Below, one piece after another: positions 16,170-25,931 of a stretch of 64,000 nucleotides of DNA (position 1 is its first letter; the number at the start of each line of letters is the position of its first letter). The stretch comes from an uncultured Mediterraneibacter sp. GTDB lineage: Bacteria > Bacillota > Clostridia > Lachnospirales > Lachnospiraceae. The stretch covers positions 1-64,000 of the forward strand of contig CAKRDD010000019.1 of the NCBI GenBank assembly GCA_934309345.1, read 5' to 3'. Under the pieces are notes generated by a model that worked only from the letters and a program-made list of their open reading frames with translations, did no database searches and was not told where the DNA came from. The position numbers and the translations under genes were made by a program.

Positions 16170-18719
16170 CTACTCCTCTGTTGTTTCCTGCTCAGTTGTC
16201 TCAGAAACTGATCCTTCCTCTGTTTTTTCAGACTCATCCTCGTCAGAAATCTCAACTTCTTCACCGTCAATCTCGGCAGAAGCCTTTCTCACCTTCGCAA
16301 CGCTCGCTACAGTGTCATTTTCCTTCAGGTTGATCAGTTTTACACCTGATGTGATTCTGCCGTAAACAGAGATATCAGAACACTTCATACGGATAATAAT
16401 TCCCTCTGTGTTGATGATCATGATCTCACTGTCTTCATCTACAGCTTTCATTCCGACAACATTTCCTGTCTTCTCTGTGATCTTATAACATTTCACACCT
16501 TTACCGCCACGATTCTGACGTGTAAATTCATCCATGTCTGTACGTTTACCCATACCACGCTCAGATACGATCAGCATATCTTTGCCCTGGCTTTCGATCT
16601 GCATACCGATCACAACGTCATTATCTGTCAGGTTCATACCGCGTACACCCATAGAAACACGGCCTGTGGAACGTACATCTGTCTCATTGAAACGGATACA
16701 CATACCGTACTTTGTAACGAGGAAAATATCCTCTGTATTATCTGTGATCTTAACTTCGATCAGCTTATCATCCTCACGCAATACGATCGCTGCAAGTCCT
16801 GTCTTTCTGACATTTGCATAATCCTGGATCGGAGTCTTTTTCACAAGACCTTTCTCCGTTGCCATGAACAGATACTTACCTTCCTCATACTCACGAAGCG
16901 GAATGATCGCTGTAATCTTCTCTTCCGGCATCAGCTGGAGCAGGTTAATGATCGCGGTTCCACGCGCAGTTCTTCCTGCCTCCGGAATCTCATAAGCTTT
17001 CAGTCTGTAGACACGTCCTGTGTTTGTAAAGAACATGATGTAATGGTGACTGGTTGTAATAAACAGTTCTCGGATGTAATCATCCTCCAGAGTCTGCATT
17101 CCCTTAATACCTTTACCACCACGATTCTGGCTCTTGAATGTGTCCATAGACATTCTCTTGATATATCCAAGTTTTGTCATTGTAATTACGACATTTTCAC
17201 GCGGAATCAGATCTTCCATGGAGATGTCAAATTCATCAAATCCAATCTTTGTTCTTCTGTCATCACCATATTTCTCAGCAATTACAAGAATCTCTTTTTT
17301 AATCACACCAAGAAGAAGTTTTTTATCAGCAAGAATTGCTTTATACTCTTCAATCTTCTTCATAAGCTCTGCATATTCAGCTTCAATCTTCTCACGTTCC
17401 AGACCTGTGAGTGCACGCAGACGCATATCTACGATTGCCTGTGCCTGGGCATCACTGAGTCCAAAGCGTTTGATCAATTCTGCTTTTGCTTCCTGAACAT
17501 TCTTAGAACCACGGATGATGCGGATGACTTCGTCAATGTTATCCAGAGCGATCAGTAATCCTTCCAGGATATGAGCTCTCTCCTGTGCTTTATTCAGGTC
17601 ATACTGTGTTCTTCTTGTCACAACATCTTCCTGATGACGCAAGTAGTACTGCAGCATCTCAAGAAGATTCATAACTTTCGGCTGATTATCAACGAGCGCC
17701 AGCATGATCACACCAAATGTATCCTGAAGCTGTGTATGTTTATATAACTGATTCAGAATTACATTCGGATTCACATCACGACGAAGCTCAATACATATTC
17801 TCATACCTTCACGGTTAGACTGGTCACTTAAATCCGTGATTCCATCAATCTTTTTATCTCTTACAAGCTCAGCGATCTTCTCGATCAGACGTGCTTTATT
17901 TACCATATACGGAAGCTCAGTAACAATAATTCTGTTCTTTCCGTTCTGCATTGGCTCAATGTTTGTCACTGCACGCACTCTGATCTTACCGCGTCCAGTT
18001 CTGTATGCCTCTTCAATTCCTCTTGTACCAAGGATCTCCGCACCTGTAGGGAAATCTGGTCCCTTCACGATTTCAAGGATTTCCTCGATTGTCGTCTCTT
18101 CTTTGTCTGCAATCTGATCGTCAATGATCTGGACAACAGCTGAAATAACCTCACGCAGATTATGCGGAGGAATATTCGTTGCCATACCTACTGCGATACC
18201 TGATGTTCCATTTACCAGAAGATTCGGGAATCTAGACGGAAGTACAGTCGGCTCTTTCTCTGTTTCATCAAAGTTCGGGATAAAATCTACGGTATTTTTG
18301 TTAATGTCCGCTGTCATCTCCATAGAGATCTTGCTCAGACGTGCCTCTGTGTAACGCATTGCAGCAGCGCCATCACCGTCCACTGAACCAAAGTTTCCGT
18401 GTCCGTCTACAAGCGGATAACGGGTAGACCACTCCTGTGCAAGATTAACGAGAGCTCCATAAATCGAGCTGTCTCCATGAGGATGGTATTTTCCCATCGT
18501 ATCACCGACAATACGCGCACATTTACGATGCGGTTTGTCCGGTCCATTATTTAATTCTATCATTGAGTACAGAATTCGTCTCTGTACCGGCTTAAGTCCG
18601 TCTCTAACATCTGGAAGAGCACGGGCAGCGATTACGCTCATGGCATAGTCGATGTATGAAGTCTCCATCGTCTTTTTCAGATCGACTTCATGGACTTTGT
18701 CAAAAATATTGTCTTCCAT
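16170..18719 (-). CDS. gyrA: DNA gyrase subunit A
   Basis: An 849-residue type IIA topoisomerase subunit, starting at the ATG at 18719 with AAGGAG seven bases before; a GTG directly in front is also open. The active tyrosine is in AAMRYTEARL. Two QNRGGKG motifs are close to the GyrA box that marks gyrase rather than topoisomerase IV, and six C-terminal beta-pinwheel repeats follow, with an acidic Glu/Thr/Ser tail. In the quinolone region the sequence is HPHGDSSIYGALV, so the position matching E. coli Asp87 is Gly. It follows gyrB after a structured 197-base gap. Confidence 0.97.
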   Translation of the reverse strand: MEDNIFDKVHEVDLKKTMETSYIDYAMSVIAARALPDVRDGLKPVQRRILYSMIELNNGPDKPHRKCARIVGDTMGKYHPHGDSSIYGALVNLAQEWSTRYPLVDGHGNFGSVDGDGAAAMRYTEARLSKISMEMTADINKNTVDFIPNFDETEKEPTVLPSRFPNLLVNGTSGIAVGMATNIPPHNLREVISAVVQIIDDQIADKEETTIEEILEIVKGPDFPTGAEILGTRGIEEAYRTGRGKIRVRAVTNIEPMQNGKNRIIVTELPYMVNKARLIEKIAELVRDKKIDGITDLSDQSNREGMRICIELRRDVNPNVILNQLYKHTQLQDTFGVIMLALVDNQPKVMNLLEMLQYYLRHQEDVVTRRTQYDLNKAQERAHILEGLLIALDNIDEVIRIIRGSKNVQEAKAELIKRFGLSDAQAQAIVDMRLRALTGLEREKIEAEYAELMKKIEEYKAILADKKLLLGVIKKEILVIAEKYGDDRRTKIGFDEFDISMEDLIPRENVVITMTKLGYIKRMSMDTFKSQNRGGKGIKGMQTLEDDYIRELFITTSHHYIMFFTNTGRVYRLKAYEIPEAGRTARGTAIINLLQLMPEEKITAIIPLREYEEGKYLFMATEKGLVKKTPIQDYANVRKTGLAAIVLREDDKLIEVKITDNTEDIFLVTKYGMCIRFNETDVRSTGRVSMGVRGMNLTDNDVVIGMQIESQGKDMLIVSERGMGKRTDMDEFTRQNRGGKGVKCYKITEKTGNVVGMKAVDEDSEIMIINTEGIIIRMKCSDISVYGRITSGVKLINLKENDTVASVAKVRKASAEIDGEEVEISDEDESEKTEEGSVSETTEQETTEE

Positions 18720-18810
18720 CACTTGTCTCCTTTTTTCTAGGGTCAGTCTATCAAATAAATTCCAGTATTCTTACGCTCTACATCAGCTCAAAAATCTGAC
18801 GATTTTTTCG

Positions 18811-18900
18811 CTGGGTTGGCATTTCTAATGCCAACCCAGACAACTACGTCCAGGTCTGCTTTCGAGTAAACTCGAATCAGGCCTGCCCGAAGTTGCCTGG
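18811..18900 (-). repeat. Two perfect hairpins between gyrB and gyrA
   Basis: CTGGGTTGGCAT (18811-18822) pairs with ATGCCAACCCAG (18828-18839). TTCGAGT (18861-18867) pairs with ACTCGAA (18870-18876), within an outer CCAGG/CCTGG pair at 18850 and 18896. No T tract follows on the transcribed strand, so these look like mRNA structures or a small repeat element rather than a terminator. Confidence 0.6.
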
Positions 18901-18916
18901 TGTGTCGCTATAACTA

Positions 18917-20851
18917 CTAGATATCCAAATTTTGTACATATTTCGCGTTTTCTTCGATGAATTCTCTTCTTGGTTCTACTTTGTCTCCCATGAGGGTTGT
19001 GAAAGTAAGATCCAACTCAGAAGATGTCTCATCATCCATTGTTACGCGCAGAAGAATTCTGTGCTCCGGATCCATAGTTGTCTCCCAGAGCTGCTCTGCA
19101 TCCATCTCTCCAAGACCTTTGTAACGCTGGATCTTGTTGTTGCTGTCACGACCAACTTCTGTGAGAATCTGGTTCAGTTCATCATCGCTGTATGCATACC
19201 ATACCTTCTTGTTCTTCTCCAGCTTATACAGCGGCGGCTGTGCAAGATATACATATCCTTCTTTGATCAGATCAGGCATGAAACGATACAGGAATGTCAA
19301 AAGAAGGGTACTGATGTGCGCTCCATCGACATCGGCATCGGTCATGATAATGATCTTGTGATATCTCAGCTTGCTGATATCAAAATCTTCATGAATTCCC
19401 GTTCCGAATGCTGTGATCATTGCCTTAATCTCAGCATTTCCGTAAATCTTATCAAGACGTGCCTTCTCTACATTCAGAATCTTACCACGAAGTGGCAGGA
19501 TTGCCTGAGTTGCACGGTCTCTGGCTGTCTTCGCAGAACCGCCGGCGGAATCTCCCTCGACGATATAGATCTCACACTTGGACGGATCTTTATCTGAACA
19601 GTCTGCCAGTTTTCCCGGAAGAGACATTCCTTCAAGAGCAGACTTTCTTCTTGTAAGATCTCTTGCTTTTCTGGCTGCTTCACGGGCACGCTGTGCCATA
19701 ACAGACTTTTCGATGATCATCTTTGCAACACTTGGATTCTGCTCCAGGAAGATCTCCAGCTGTGTTCTGACGATATTATCAACAGCTCCACGCGCTTCAC
19801 TGTTTCCAAGTTTCTGCTTTGTCTGTCCTTCAAACTGAGGATCCTCAATCTTGACACTGACAATCGCAGTCAGTCCCTCACGGATATCCTCTCCTGAAAG
19901 CTGCTCATTCTCTTTCAACAGCTTATTTTTCTTGCCATAATCGTTGAATACCTTGGTCAATGCACTTCTGAATCCCGCAATATGAGTACCACCTTCCGGC
20001 GTTGTAATATTATTTACAAAACCATAAGTTGTCTCATTGTAGGAGTCATTATGCTGCATAGCAACCTCAACTGCAACATTATCTTTCATACCTTCACAGT
20101 AAATAATCTGCTCATAGAGCGCAGTTTTACTCTTGTTCAGGTATGTTACAAATTCTTTAATACCACCTTCATAGTGGAAAATATGCTCACGGATCTCTTC
20201 CTCACGAAGATCTCTTAAGTGAATCTTCAATCCCTTTGTCAGGAATGCCATCTCACGGAAACGCTGTTTCAGTGTATTATAATCAAATACCGTTTCCTCA
20301 AAGATTTCCTTATCCGGAAGGAAAGTAACCTTTGTTCCTCTCAGCTCCGGCTCACATTCTCTGTCAACTCTGAGTTTATAGCATACTTTACCACGCTCAT
20401 AACGCTGTTTATAAATCTTACCTTCGTTGGCAATCTCTACTTCCAGCCACTCAGAAAGAGCATTAACAACAGATGCACCTACTCCGTGCAATCCTCCAGA
20501 TACCTTGTATCCTCCACCGCCGAATTTACCACCGGCATGCAGGATTGTAAATACAACCTCAACTGCAGGAAGTCCTGCCTTATGGTTGATTCCTACAGGA
20601 ATTCCACGCCCATTGTCTGTGACCGTTATAGAATTGTCTTTGTTAATGTCTACCTGAATTTTATCACAGTATCCGGCCAGAGCCTCATCCACCGCATTAT
20701 CTACAATCTCATAAACCAGATGATGAAGTCCTCTGACGGAAGTGCTGCCAATGTACATACCCGGTCTTTTTCTTACGGCTTCCAATCCTTCCAAAATCTG
20801 AATCTGGTCCGCTCCGTATTCAGCGTCAAATTCTGTACCTGATGCACCCAT
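18917..20851 (-). CDS. gyrB: DNA gyrase subunit B
   Basis: A 644-residue ATPase subunit. It shows the GHKL ATPase motifs (EIVDNAVDEAL, VTDNGRGIPVG, GGLHGVGASVVNALS), the transducer domain, and the TOPRIM motifs EGDSAGG and DADVDGAHI that hold the magnesium ions. Length is typical of Gram-positive GyrB. AGGAGG precedes the ATG. It lies 11 bases after recF and is read with it. Confidence 0.97.
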   Translation of the reverse strand: MGASGTEFDAEYGADQIQILEGLEAVRKRPGMYIGSTSVRGLHHLVYEIVDNAVDEALAGYCDKIQVDINKDNSITVTDNGRGIPVGINHKAGLPAVEVVFTILHAGGKFGGGGYKVSGGLHGVGASVVNALSEWLEVEIANEGKIYKQRYERGKVCYKLRVDRECEPELRGTKVTFLPDKEIFEETVFDYNTLKQRFREMAFLTKGLKIHLRDLREEEIREHIFHYEGGIKEFVTYLNKSKTALYEQIIYCEGMKDNVAVEVAMQHNDSYNETTYGFVNNITTPEGGTHIAGFRSALTKVFNDYGKKNKLLKENEQLSGEDIREGLTAIVSVKIEDPQFEGQTKQKLGNSEARGAVDNIVRTQLEIFLEQNPSVAKMIIEKSVMAQRAREAARKARDLTRRKSALEGMSLPGKLADCSDKDPSKCEIYIVEGDSAGGSAKTARDRATQAILPLRGKILNVEKARLDKIYGNAEIKAMITAFGTGIHEDFDISKLRYHKIIIMTDADVDGAHISTLLLTFLYRFMPDLIKEGYVYLAQPPLYKLEKNKKVWYAYSDDELNQILTEVGRDSNNKIQRYKGLGEMDAEQLWETTMDPEHRILLRVTMDDETSSELDLTFTTLMGDKVEPRREFIEENAKYVQNLDI

Positions 20852-20862
20852 TCTTAAACCTC

Positions 20863-21954
20863 CTAGTTTTCTTTTGCTACATGTCCACTTTTCACATGGA
20901 ATATCTTGTTGATAGAAAATCTATGATTTACAAACTCATCCAGTCCCGTACAGGTAATCACCGTCTGTATATCATGAATACTATCCAGTAAATAGTTTTG
21001 CCTGTTTTTATCCAGTTCAGACAAAACATCGTCTAATAACAGGATCGGCGTATCCCCAATGATCCGCTTCACCAGTTCAATCTCGGCTAATTTCAGCGAC
21101 AACGCAGCTGTTCTTTGTTGTCCCTGAGAACCAAATTTTCTAATATCCAAATCTCCTGACAGGAAACACAGATCATCTCTATGCGGACCTACAGACGTAC
21201 TTTTCATCCGCAGATCCCTCTCTCTGTTTTTCTTCAGAGCCTGCTCCATCGACATCTCACCAATACTTGATTCATAAGTCAATGACAGCCGTTCTTTCCC
21301 GCCTGTCAGACGGAAATGAATCTCTGAAATAATCTCATTCACCTGTCGTACAAATTCTTTTCTTCTGTCCAAAACCTTTGTTCCATAAGCAGCCAGCTGC
21401 ATATCCCAGATATCCAGTGTCTCCAGCAAATGCTGCTGGTTCGAGCCATAGATATCCTTCAAAAGTGAATTACGCTGGTTAATAATACGGTTATAGTTCG
21501 AAAGATTGTTCAGATAGATCTTATCAAGCTGGGAAAGCTCAAGATCAATAAATCTTCTTCTTCCTGCCGGACCCTCTTTGATAATATTAAGATCCTCTGG
21601 AGAAAAGAAAACAAAATGGACAATACCGAATAACTCACTTGCACGGCGAATCGGTACCTTATCGATTGCAATTCCCTTCGGACTGTTTTTCTTCAGGTGC
21701 ATATCGATCTGGAAAATGATTCCCTTTTTCTCAACTACTGTCTCCAGATGGGATTCATCATACCCAAACTGTATCATATCCCGATCCTTCGTTCCTCTGT
21801 GAGATTTCGTCGTTCCAGACAAATACAATGCTTCCAGTATGTTTGTCTTTCCTTGAGCATTGTCACCGTACAAAATATTTGTTTTCGGATCAAAGGTCAA
21901 ATCTAATAAATCATAATTTCTGTAATTTTTCAGCTTTAAAGACTTGATTATCAT
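20863..21954 (-). CDS. recF: DNA replication and repair protein RecF
   Basis: A 363-residue SMC-like ATPase that helps load RecA at gaps. The Walker A is YGDNAQGKTNILEAL near residue 30, the signature motif FGSQGQQRTAALSLKLAE lies near 275, and the Walker B LLLDDVLSELD near 305. Length and gene position (dnaN, S4 protein, recF, gyrB) are standard. GGGGAAATT precedes the ATG. Confidence 0.96.
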   Translation of the reverse strand: MIIKSLKLKNYRNYDLLDLTFDPKTNILYGDNAQGKTNILEALYLSGTTKSHRGTKDRDMIQFGYDESHLETVVEKKGIIFQIDMHLKKNSPKGIAIDKVPIRRASELFGIVHFVFFSPEDLNIIKEGPAGRRRFIDLELSQLDKIYLNNLSNYNRIINQRNSLLKDIYGSNQQHLLETLDIWDMQLAAYGTKVLDRRKEFVRQVNEIISEIHFRLTGGKERLSLTYESSIGEMSMEQALKKNRERDLRMKSTSVGPHRDDLCFLSGDLDIRKFGSQGQQRTAALSLKLAEIELVKRIIGDTPILLLDDVLSELDKNRQNYLLDSIHDIQTVITCTGLDEFVNHRFSINKIFHVKSGHVAKEN

Positions 21955-22023
21955 AATTTCCCCGCCATCACGTTATAACACGAGCGAGAAAACCTCTCAC
22001 ATGTTATTCTACACGTTTTTTAA

Positions 22024-22239
22024 TTATTTTTCAATTTTTATTTCATTTCCGTCAAAAGAAGCTGTATCGCCCGGATAAAGCTTTCTTCCGCGTCTCGTAT
22101 CAATTTCTCCGTTTACAAGAACAAGCCCGTTCTGAATTACGTCCTTAGCCTCAACACCACTTTCAACTAACCCGGCCGCCTTAAGCGCCTGACCGAGTTT
22201 AATGAATTCGTCCTGAGGGCGCAGTTTGATTATTTCCAT
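22024..22239 (-). CDS. yaaA: S4-domain RNA-binding protein (YaaA type)
   Basis: A 71-residue protein made of one S4 domain: IKLGQALKAAGLVESG, then GLVLVNGEIDTRRGRKL. It matches the small S4 protein encoded between dnaN and recF in Firmicutes; a role in ribosome assembly or quality control has been proposed for such proteins. An AAGGAG site precedes the ATG. Confidence 0.9.
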   Translation of the reverse strand: MEIIKLRPQDEFIKLGQALKAAGLVESGVEAKDVIQNGLVLVNGEIDTRRGRKLYPGDTASFDGNEIKIEK

Positions 22240-22339
22240 TTTTTGTCACTCCTTAATTAATTTTTATCACTGTTTTTGATCTTTATTTTTCTTTTAAACT
22301 TTTTAAACATTTTTAAACTTTTAATTTTTTGGATTTTAA

Positions 22340-22376
22340 AAAGTCAAAAAATTGCAGAGCAGGGCGTCTGCTCCGC
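22340..22376 (-). terminator. Intrinsic terminator after dnaN
   Basis: On the minus strand GAGCAG and CTGCTC (22357-22362 and 22368-22373) form the stem, extended by GC pairs outside a mismatch, followed by AATTTTTTGACTTTTT. Confidence 0.7.
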
Positions 22377-22397
22377 ATAATCTATTCTTTTCTGAGT

Positions 22398-23507
22398 TTA
22401 GACAGCTGCATTAAAATTGACTGGAAGAATCAGGTAAATGTAAGACTGATTCTCGTCTTTGATAAAGCAAGGTGCTTTTGCATTCATAAAATACAAGTCT
22501 ACTTCTTCATCTTCAATCACACGAAGTGCATCGATCAAAAACTTTGGATTAAATCCGATCATCAGATCTTTTCCGTCTTTTGTACAGAAAATCAGTTCAT
22601 CCATAGATCCAATTTGTGATTTGATCTTCAACTCCATTGATTCATTCTTGATGTCAATGATAATCGGCTTTTTGTCTCCCTCTTTGATAAGCAGAGTTGC
22701 ACGATCAATACAATCTAACAGTTCTTTTTTATTCACATGTACTCTTGTTTCATAATCACTGGACAGCATCTGGTCAATCCGGAAATATTCACCTTCAATC
22801 AGTCTGGAAACAACCAATGTTCTGTCAAATTCAAACACAATATGATTTTTTGTAAATGAAATCTCAACTTCAGCATCCGCTTCACCGCCAATGATCTTGC
22901 TGATTTCCTGAAGAGTTTTTCCAGGAACGATTACTTTTCTCGGCTGATAAGCATCTTTCAGTTCGATTTTTCGGATTGAAATTCTGTGACCATCAAGAGA
23001 AACCACTCTGAGAACATCATTGTCAATCTCAAAAAGTTCTCCGGTCATCATCTTGTTCGTATCATTGTCAGCAATTGAAAAAATAGTCTGGCGAACAACT
23101 TCTTTCAAAGTAAACTCGGAAATAGTAATAAAATCTTCACGTTCAATAGCCGGAAGATAAGAAAAATCATCTCCTGACTGGGCTGCGATATTAAATTTCG
23201 CTTTTTCACAAGTAATGATCGCCTGATTGTCAGACTCTGTTTCAATAACAACATCATTATCTGGAAGTTTACGGACAATTTCTGAAAAAATCTTTGCATT
23301 TAATGCAATAATACCTCTGGAATCAATAATTCCGTCAATTGTAGTTTCAATTCCAAGTTCCATATCATTGGCAGTCAGTTTGATTACATCTGTTGTTGCA
23401 TCAATCAGAATACATTCAAGAATAGGCATTGTTGTTTTAGAGGGTACTGCCTTGGAAACAATACTGACTCCTTTTACGAGATTCGATTTTTTGCATATGA
23501 TTCTCAT
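22398..23507 (-). CDS. dnaN: DNA polymerase III sliding clamp (beta subunit)
   Basis: A 369-residue clamp with three DnaN domains (about 1-120, 130-250, 255-369). Typical stretches are the N-terminal VSKAVPSKTTMPILECILI, the middle DGHRISIRK, and the C-terminal end with YIYLILPVNF close to the peptide-binding pocket. Length is normal. AAGGAG stands 12 bases before the ATG. It lies downstream of dnaA across the DnaA-box region. Confidence 0.96.
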   Translation of the reverse strand: MRIICKKSNLVKGVSIVSKAVPSKTTMPILECILIDATTDVIKLTANDMELGIETTIDGIIDSRGIIALNAKIFSEIVRKLPDNDVVIETESDNQAIITCEKAKFNIAAQSGDDFSYLPAIEREDFITISEFTLKEVVRQTIFSIADNDTNKMMTGELFEIDNDVLRVVSLDGHRISIRKIELKDAYQPRKVIVPGKTLQEISKIIGGEADAEVEISFTKNHIVFEFDRTLVVSRLIEGEYFRIDQMLSSDYETRVHVNKKELLDCIDRATLLIKEGDKKPIIIDIKNESMELKIKSQIGSMDELIFCTKDGKDLMIGFNPKFLIDALRVIEDEEVDLYFMNAKAPCFIKDENQSYIYLILPVNFNAAV

Positions 23508-23862
23508 GTTGATGATTACTCCTTTCAGGTTTCGAGGTTACGGTTGGTATGTGGATAACGTTTTTTTCTCGCGTAATTTATGTATATTTATATAAATCGA
23601 TTCCGCCTCCTCCGCCTTAGGGGGTGTGGATAAGTGGATAAGTGCCTGCAGCCCTTTAAAATCAAGGGTTTGCGGGTTTGGATAACTATGTAGATTACAG
23701 AAAAATAACGTGTTGAAACTGTGGGGAAAAAAATTCGGCAAAAAATCCACATTTTTGTTATCCCAACGTTATTCACATAGAAATCTACAGGTTTTCTACA
23801 AAGTTATCCACATTTAACGCGAAAAAACGACAAGTTATTCACAATTTATAGAGTTATCTTCC
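23508..23862. other. oriC: oriC, dnaA-dnaN part, with DnaA boxes and probable unwinding site
   Basis: This 355-base gap has no gene. DnaA boxes: perfect TGTGGATAA at 23550 and 23625 and TTATCCACA at 23804; one-mismatch copies at 23633, 23678, 23769 and 23835. Read on the minus strand, the abutting box pair at 23625-23641 is followed by a GC-rich stretch (about 23603-23624) and then by an AT-only stretch (about 23573-23600). Box pair, GC-rich linker, AT tract is the layout of the basal origin-unwinding region of Bacillus, so the AT tract is the likely opening site (inference). Confidence 0.85.
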
Positions 23863-25233
23863 TTATACAGGATTGATTTTCTTCTTAATTATATTCACAG
23901 TGTTGTTTAAAGCCTCATCTGTCTTCAGATCATTCTCGATCTTGCGTACACCATGGCTAATAGAAGCATGATCTTTACCACCGAGCAGGGCACCAATGGA
24001 TTTTAGCGGTGTATCGGTCATATTTCTGCACAGATACATGACGATCTGGCGTGGAAGAACGATCTCGGCGTTTCGTTTTTTACCTTTTAGTTCAGCTACC
24101 GGCACATTAAAGTGTTCAGAAACCACATCCATGATCAGTTCTGGTGAAACTGCACGGGTATCATCCGGTGAGATCATATCCTTCAAGGCCTCAGCAGCCA
24201 AAGGAATGTCGATCGGTTTATTCTCCAGATTAGAAAGAGCGATCAGTTTATTCAGAGATCCCTCAAGTTCACGGATATTGGACTTAATATTATTGGCAAT
24301 GTACTGCATAACTTCATCCGGAATATGATATTTCTCAAGTCCGTCGAGTTCTTCTTTCTTACGAAGGATTGCCATTCTTGTCTCATAGTCAGGAGAGGAG
24401 ATGTCAGCAATCAGACCCCACTCAAAACGTGTGCGAAGTCTGGCTTCCAGTGTCTCGATGTCCTTCGGAGGCTTATCACTGGAGATAATAATCTGTTTTC
24501 CTGACACATGAAGGTGGTTAAATGTATGGAAAAATTCTTCCTGTGTACTTTCTTTTCCTATAATAAACTGAATATCGTCGATCAGAAGAACGTCATTATT
24601 ACGATATTTCTCGCGGAATGTGGTCATTGCCAGTTCATTTCCGTTCTTACCTACTTTAAGAGCATCGATCAGTTCATTCGTAAAAGTTTCACTTGTGACA
24701 TACAGTACTTTTTTGGAGGGATCATGTTCCAAAATGTAATGTGCCACGGAGTGCATCAAATGGGTCTTTCCAAGTCCAACACCTCCATATAAGAAGAGAG
24801 GGTTGTAGATCTCTCCCGGAGATTCGGCAACTGCGAGGGAAGCAGCGTGGGCGAAATTGTTGTTGCTTCCAACGACAAATGTGTCGAAAGTGTACTTTGG
24901 ATTTAAGTTTGCCTTTTCATAAATCGCATTAACACGGGTCTTCTGGACGGAAGACTCTTTCTTTTCCTTAATCACTTTCGGGCTGTCGGTTACAAATTCC
25001 ACTTCATATTCTGTACCGGTTACTTCGGCGATGCAGACCTTAAAAGGAAGCAGATATTTATCTTGAATATGTTCAAGACTCGCCTTCAGTTTGACGAGAA
25101 TATATACGGTATTGTCCTTGACTTCATAAACAGTAAGTGGTGCAATCCATGTAGTATAAGAAATATTGGATGAGCAATATTCCAGCTTCATCTTGTTTAG
25201 TACCTGATCCCAGTTTTGTTCTACAATGTTCAT
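23863..25233 (-). CDS. dnaA: Chromosomal replication initiator DnaA
   Basis: A 456-residue AAA+ initiator. Domain I is at 1-80 and a short domain II linker at about 80-110. Domain III has Walker A GGVGLGKTHLMH near 150 and Walker B VLLIDDIQFI near 215. Domain IV has the DNA-binding signature GGKDHASISHGVRKIE near 425. Length is standard. TTAGGAG precedes the ATG. A perfect DnaA box at 25303-25311 lies upstream of the start, consistent with self-control. Confidence 0.98.
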   Translation of the reverse strand: MNIVEQNWDQVLNKMKLEYCSSNISYTTWIAPLTVYEVKDNTVYILVKLKASLEHIQDKYLLPFKVCIAEVTGTEYEVEFVTDSPKVIKEKKESSVQKTRVNAIYEKANLNPKYTFDTFVVGSNNNFAHAASLAVAESPGEIYNPLFLYGGVGLGKTHLMHSVAHYILEHDPSKKVLYVTSETFTNELIDALKVGKNGNELAMTTFREKYRNNDVLLIDDIQFIIGKESTQEEFFHTFNHLHVSGKQIIISSDKPPKDIETLEARLRTRFEWGLIADISSPDYETRMAILRKKEELDGLEKYHIPDEVMQYIANNIKSNIRELEGSLNKLIALSNLENKPIDIPLAAEALKDMISPDDTRAVSPELIMDVVSEHFNVPVAELKGKKRNAEIVLPRQIVMYLCRNMTDTPLKSIGALLGGKDHASISHGVRKIENDLKTDEALNNTVNIIKKKINPV

Positions 25234-25804
25234 CGATAGTAACTCCTAATTTTTTAAAATTATAATGGAAAGGTTGAAAATCCAGCACAAATAATTCAGG
25301 ACTTATCCACATTCAACTCCTGATTATGGCTTTTAGGGCAGACTTTCCCCTACCCAAATACAATGTTTTCAGCAACTGTTTGTTGAAAAAGTGAAAAACA
25401 GCCACTTTTTATTAACTTCGTACTAAAATAATGTGGATAACTCTAAAAATGGTAGAGTCTCTCCATTACATTTTACATCAAAAAAGCTGTAGAATCAATG
25501 AAAAAACAGTGTGTATAACTTTATCAACATCTTAAAACGTTGATAATTATGGTTTTTTATGAATAAAAAAAATTTTATCCACACGATATTTAGTGGTTTT
25601 CCACAGGTTATACAGAAGTTATCCACATATGTTGATAACTTTGTGGATAACTTCTGTATAAGTGTTGTATAATTATGTGAAGAAATAGTTATACCCCTTG
25701 ATATATAAGGGTTTCGAGGAACTGTGTAATTATTCACAGAAAATGTGAAAAACTCTTTAAAATGAAAAAAGGCCAGAAAATGAGGGAAAGATTGTTGATA
25801 AAGC
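25234..25804. other. oriC: oriC, dnaA-rpmH part, with DnaA boxes
   Basis: AT-rich, gene-free DNA upstream of dnaA. Perfect boxes start at 25303, 25432, 25575, 25619 and 25642; one-mismatch copies at 25521, 25597 and 25630. With the dnaN side this makes a bipartite origin like that of Bacillus. Neighbouring boxes at 25619 and 25642 face each other inside a 20-bp palindrome. Leftward dnaA and rightward rpmH promoters must both lie at its edges. Confidence 0.85.
25608..25661. repeat. 20-bp perfect inverted repeat carrying two DnaA boxes
   Basis: The arms 25608-25627 and 25642-25661 are exact complements around a 14-base spacer that holds one more box-like site (TGTTGATAA). Each arm contains a perfect DnaA box. 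Confidence 0.85.
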
Positions 25805-25833
25805 TTGACTTTATGCGGTTTTCCATCTATAAT
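25805..25833 (+). promoter_or_regulatory. Promoter of the rpmH operon
   Basis: TTGACT, a 17-base spacer and TATAAT, about 100 bases before the rpmH start. Confidence 0.75.
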
Positions 25834-25931
25834 TAAGAGCAGTGTCTTTTAATATTGAGGCGCAGTAACGAAGTTAATTTTGTGAATACTTTTATTATAA
25901 GGTATATCAGGCATAAGGGAGGTGTAAGAAT

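Noticed and set aside
20219..20842. Long rightward frames opposite gyrB and gyrA
   Set aside because: Antisense shadows of highly conserved genes with no start signals.
25495..25737. An 80-codon leftward open frame in the origin region
   Set aside because: It consists of DnaA boxes and AT-rich origin DNA, has no ribosome-binding site and matches no protein pattern.
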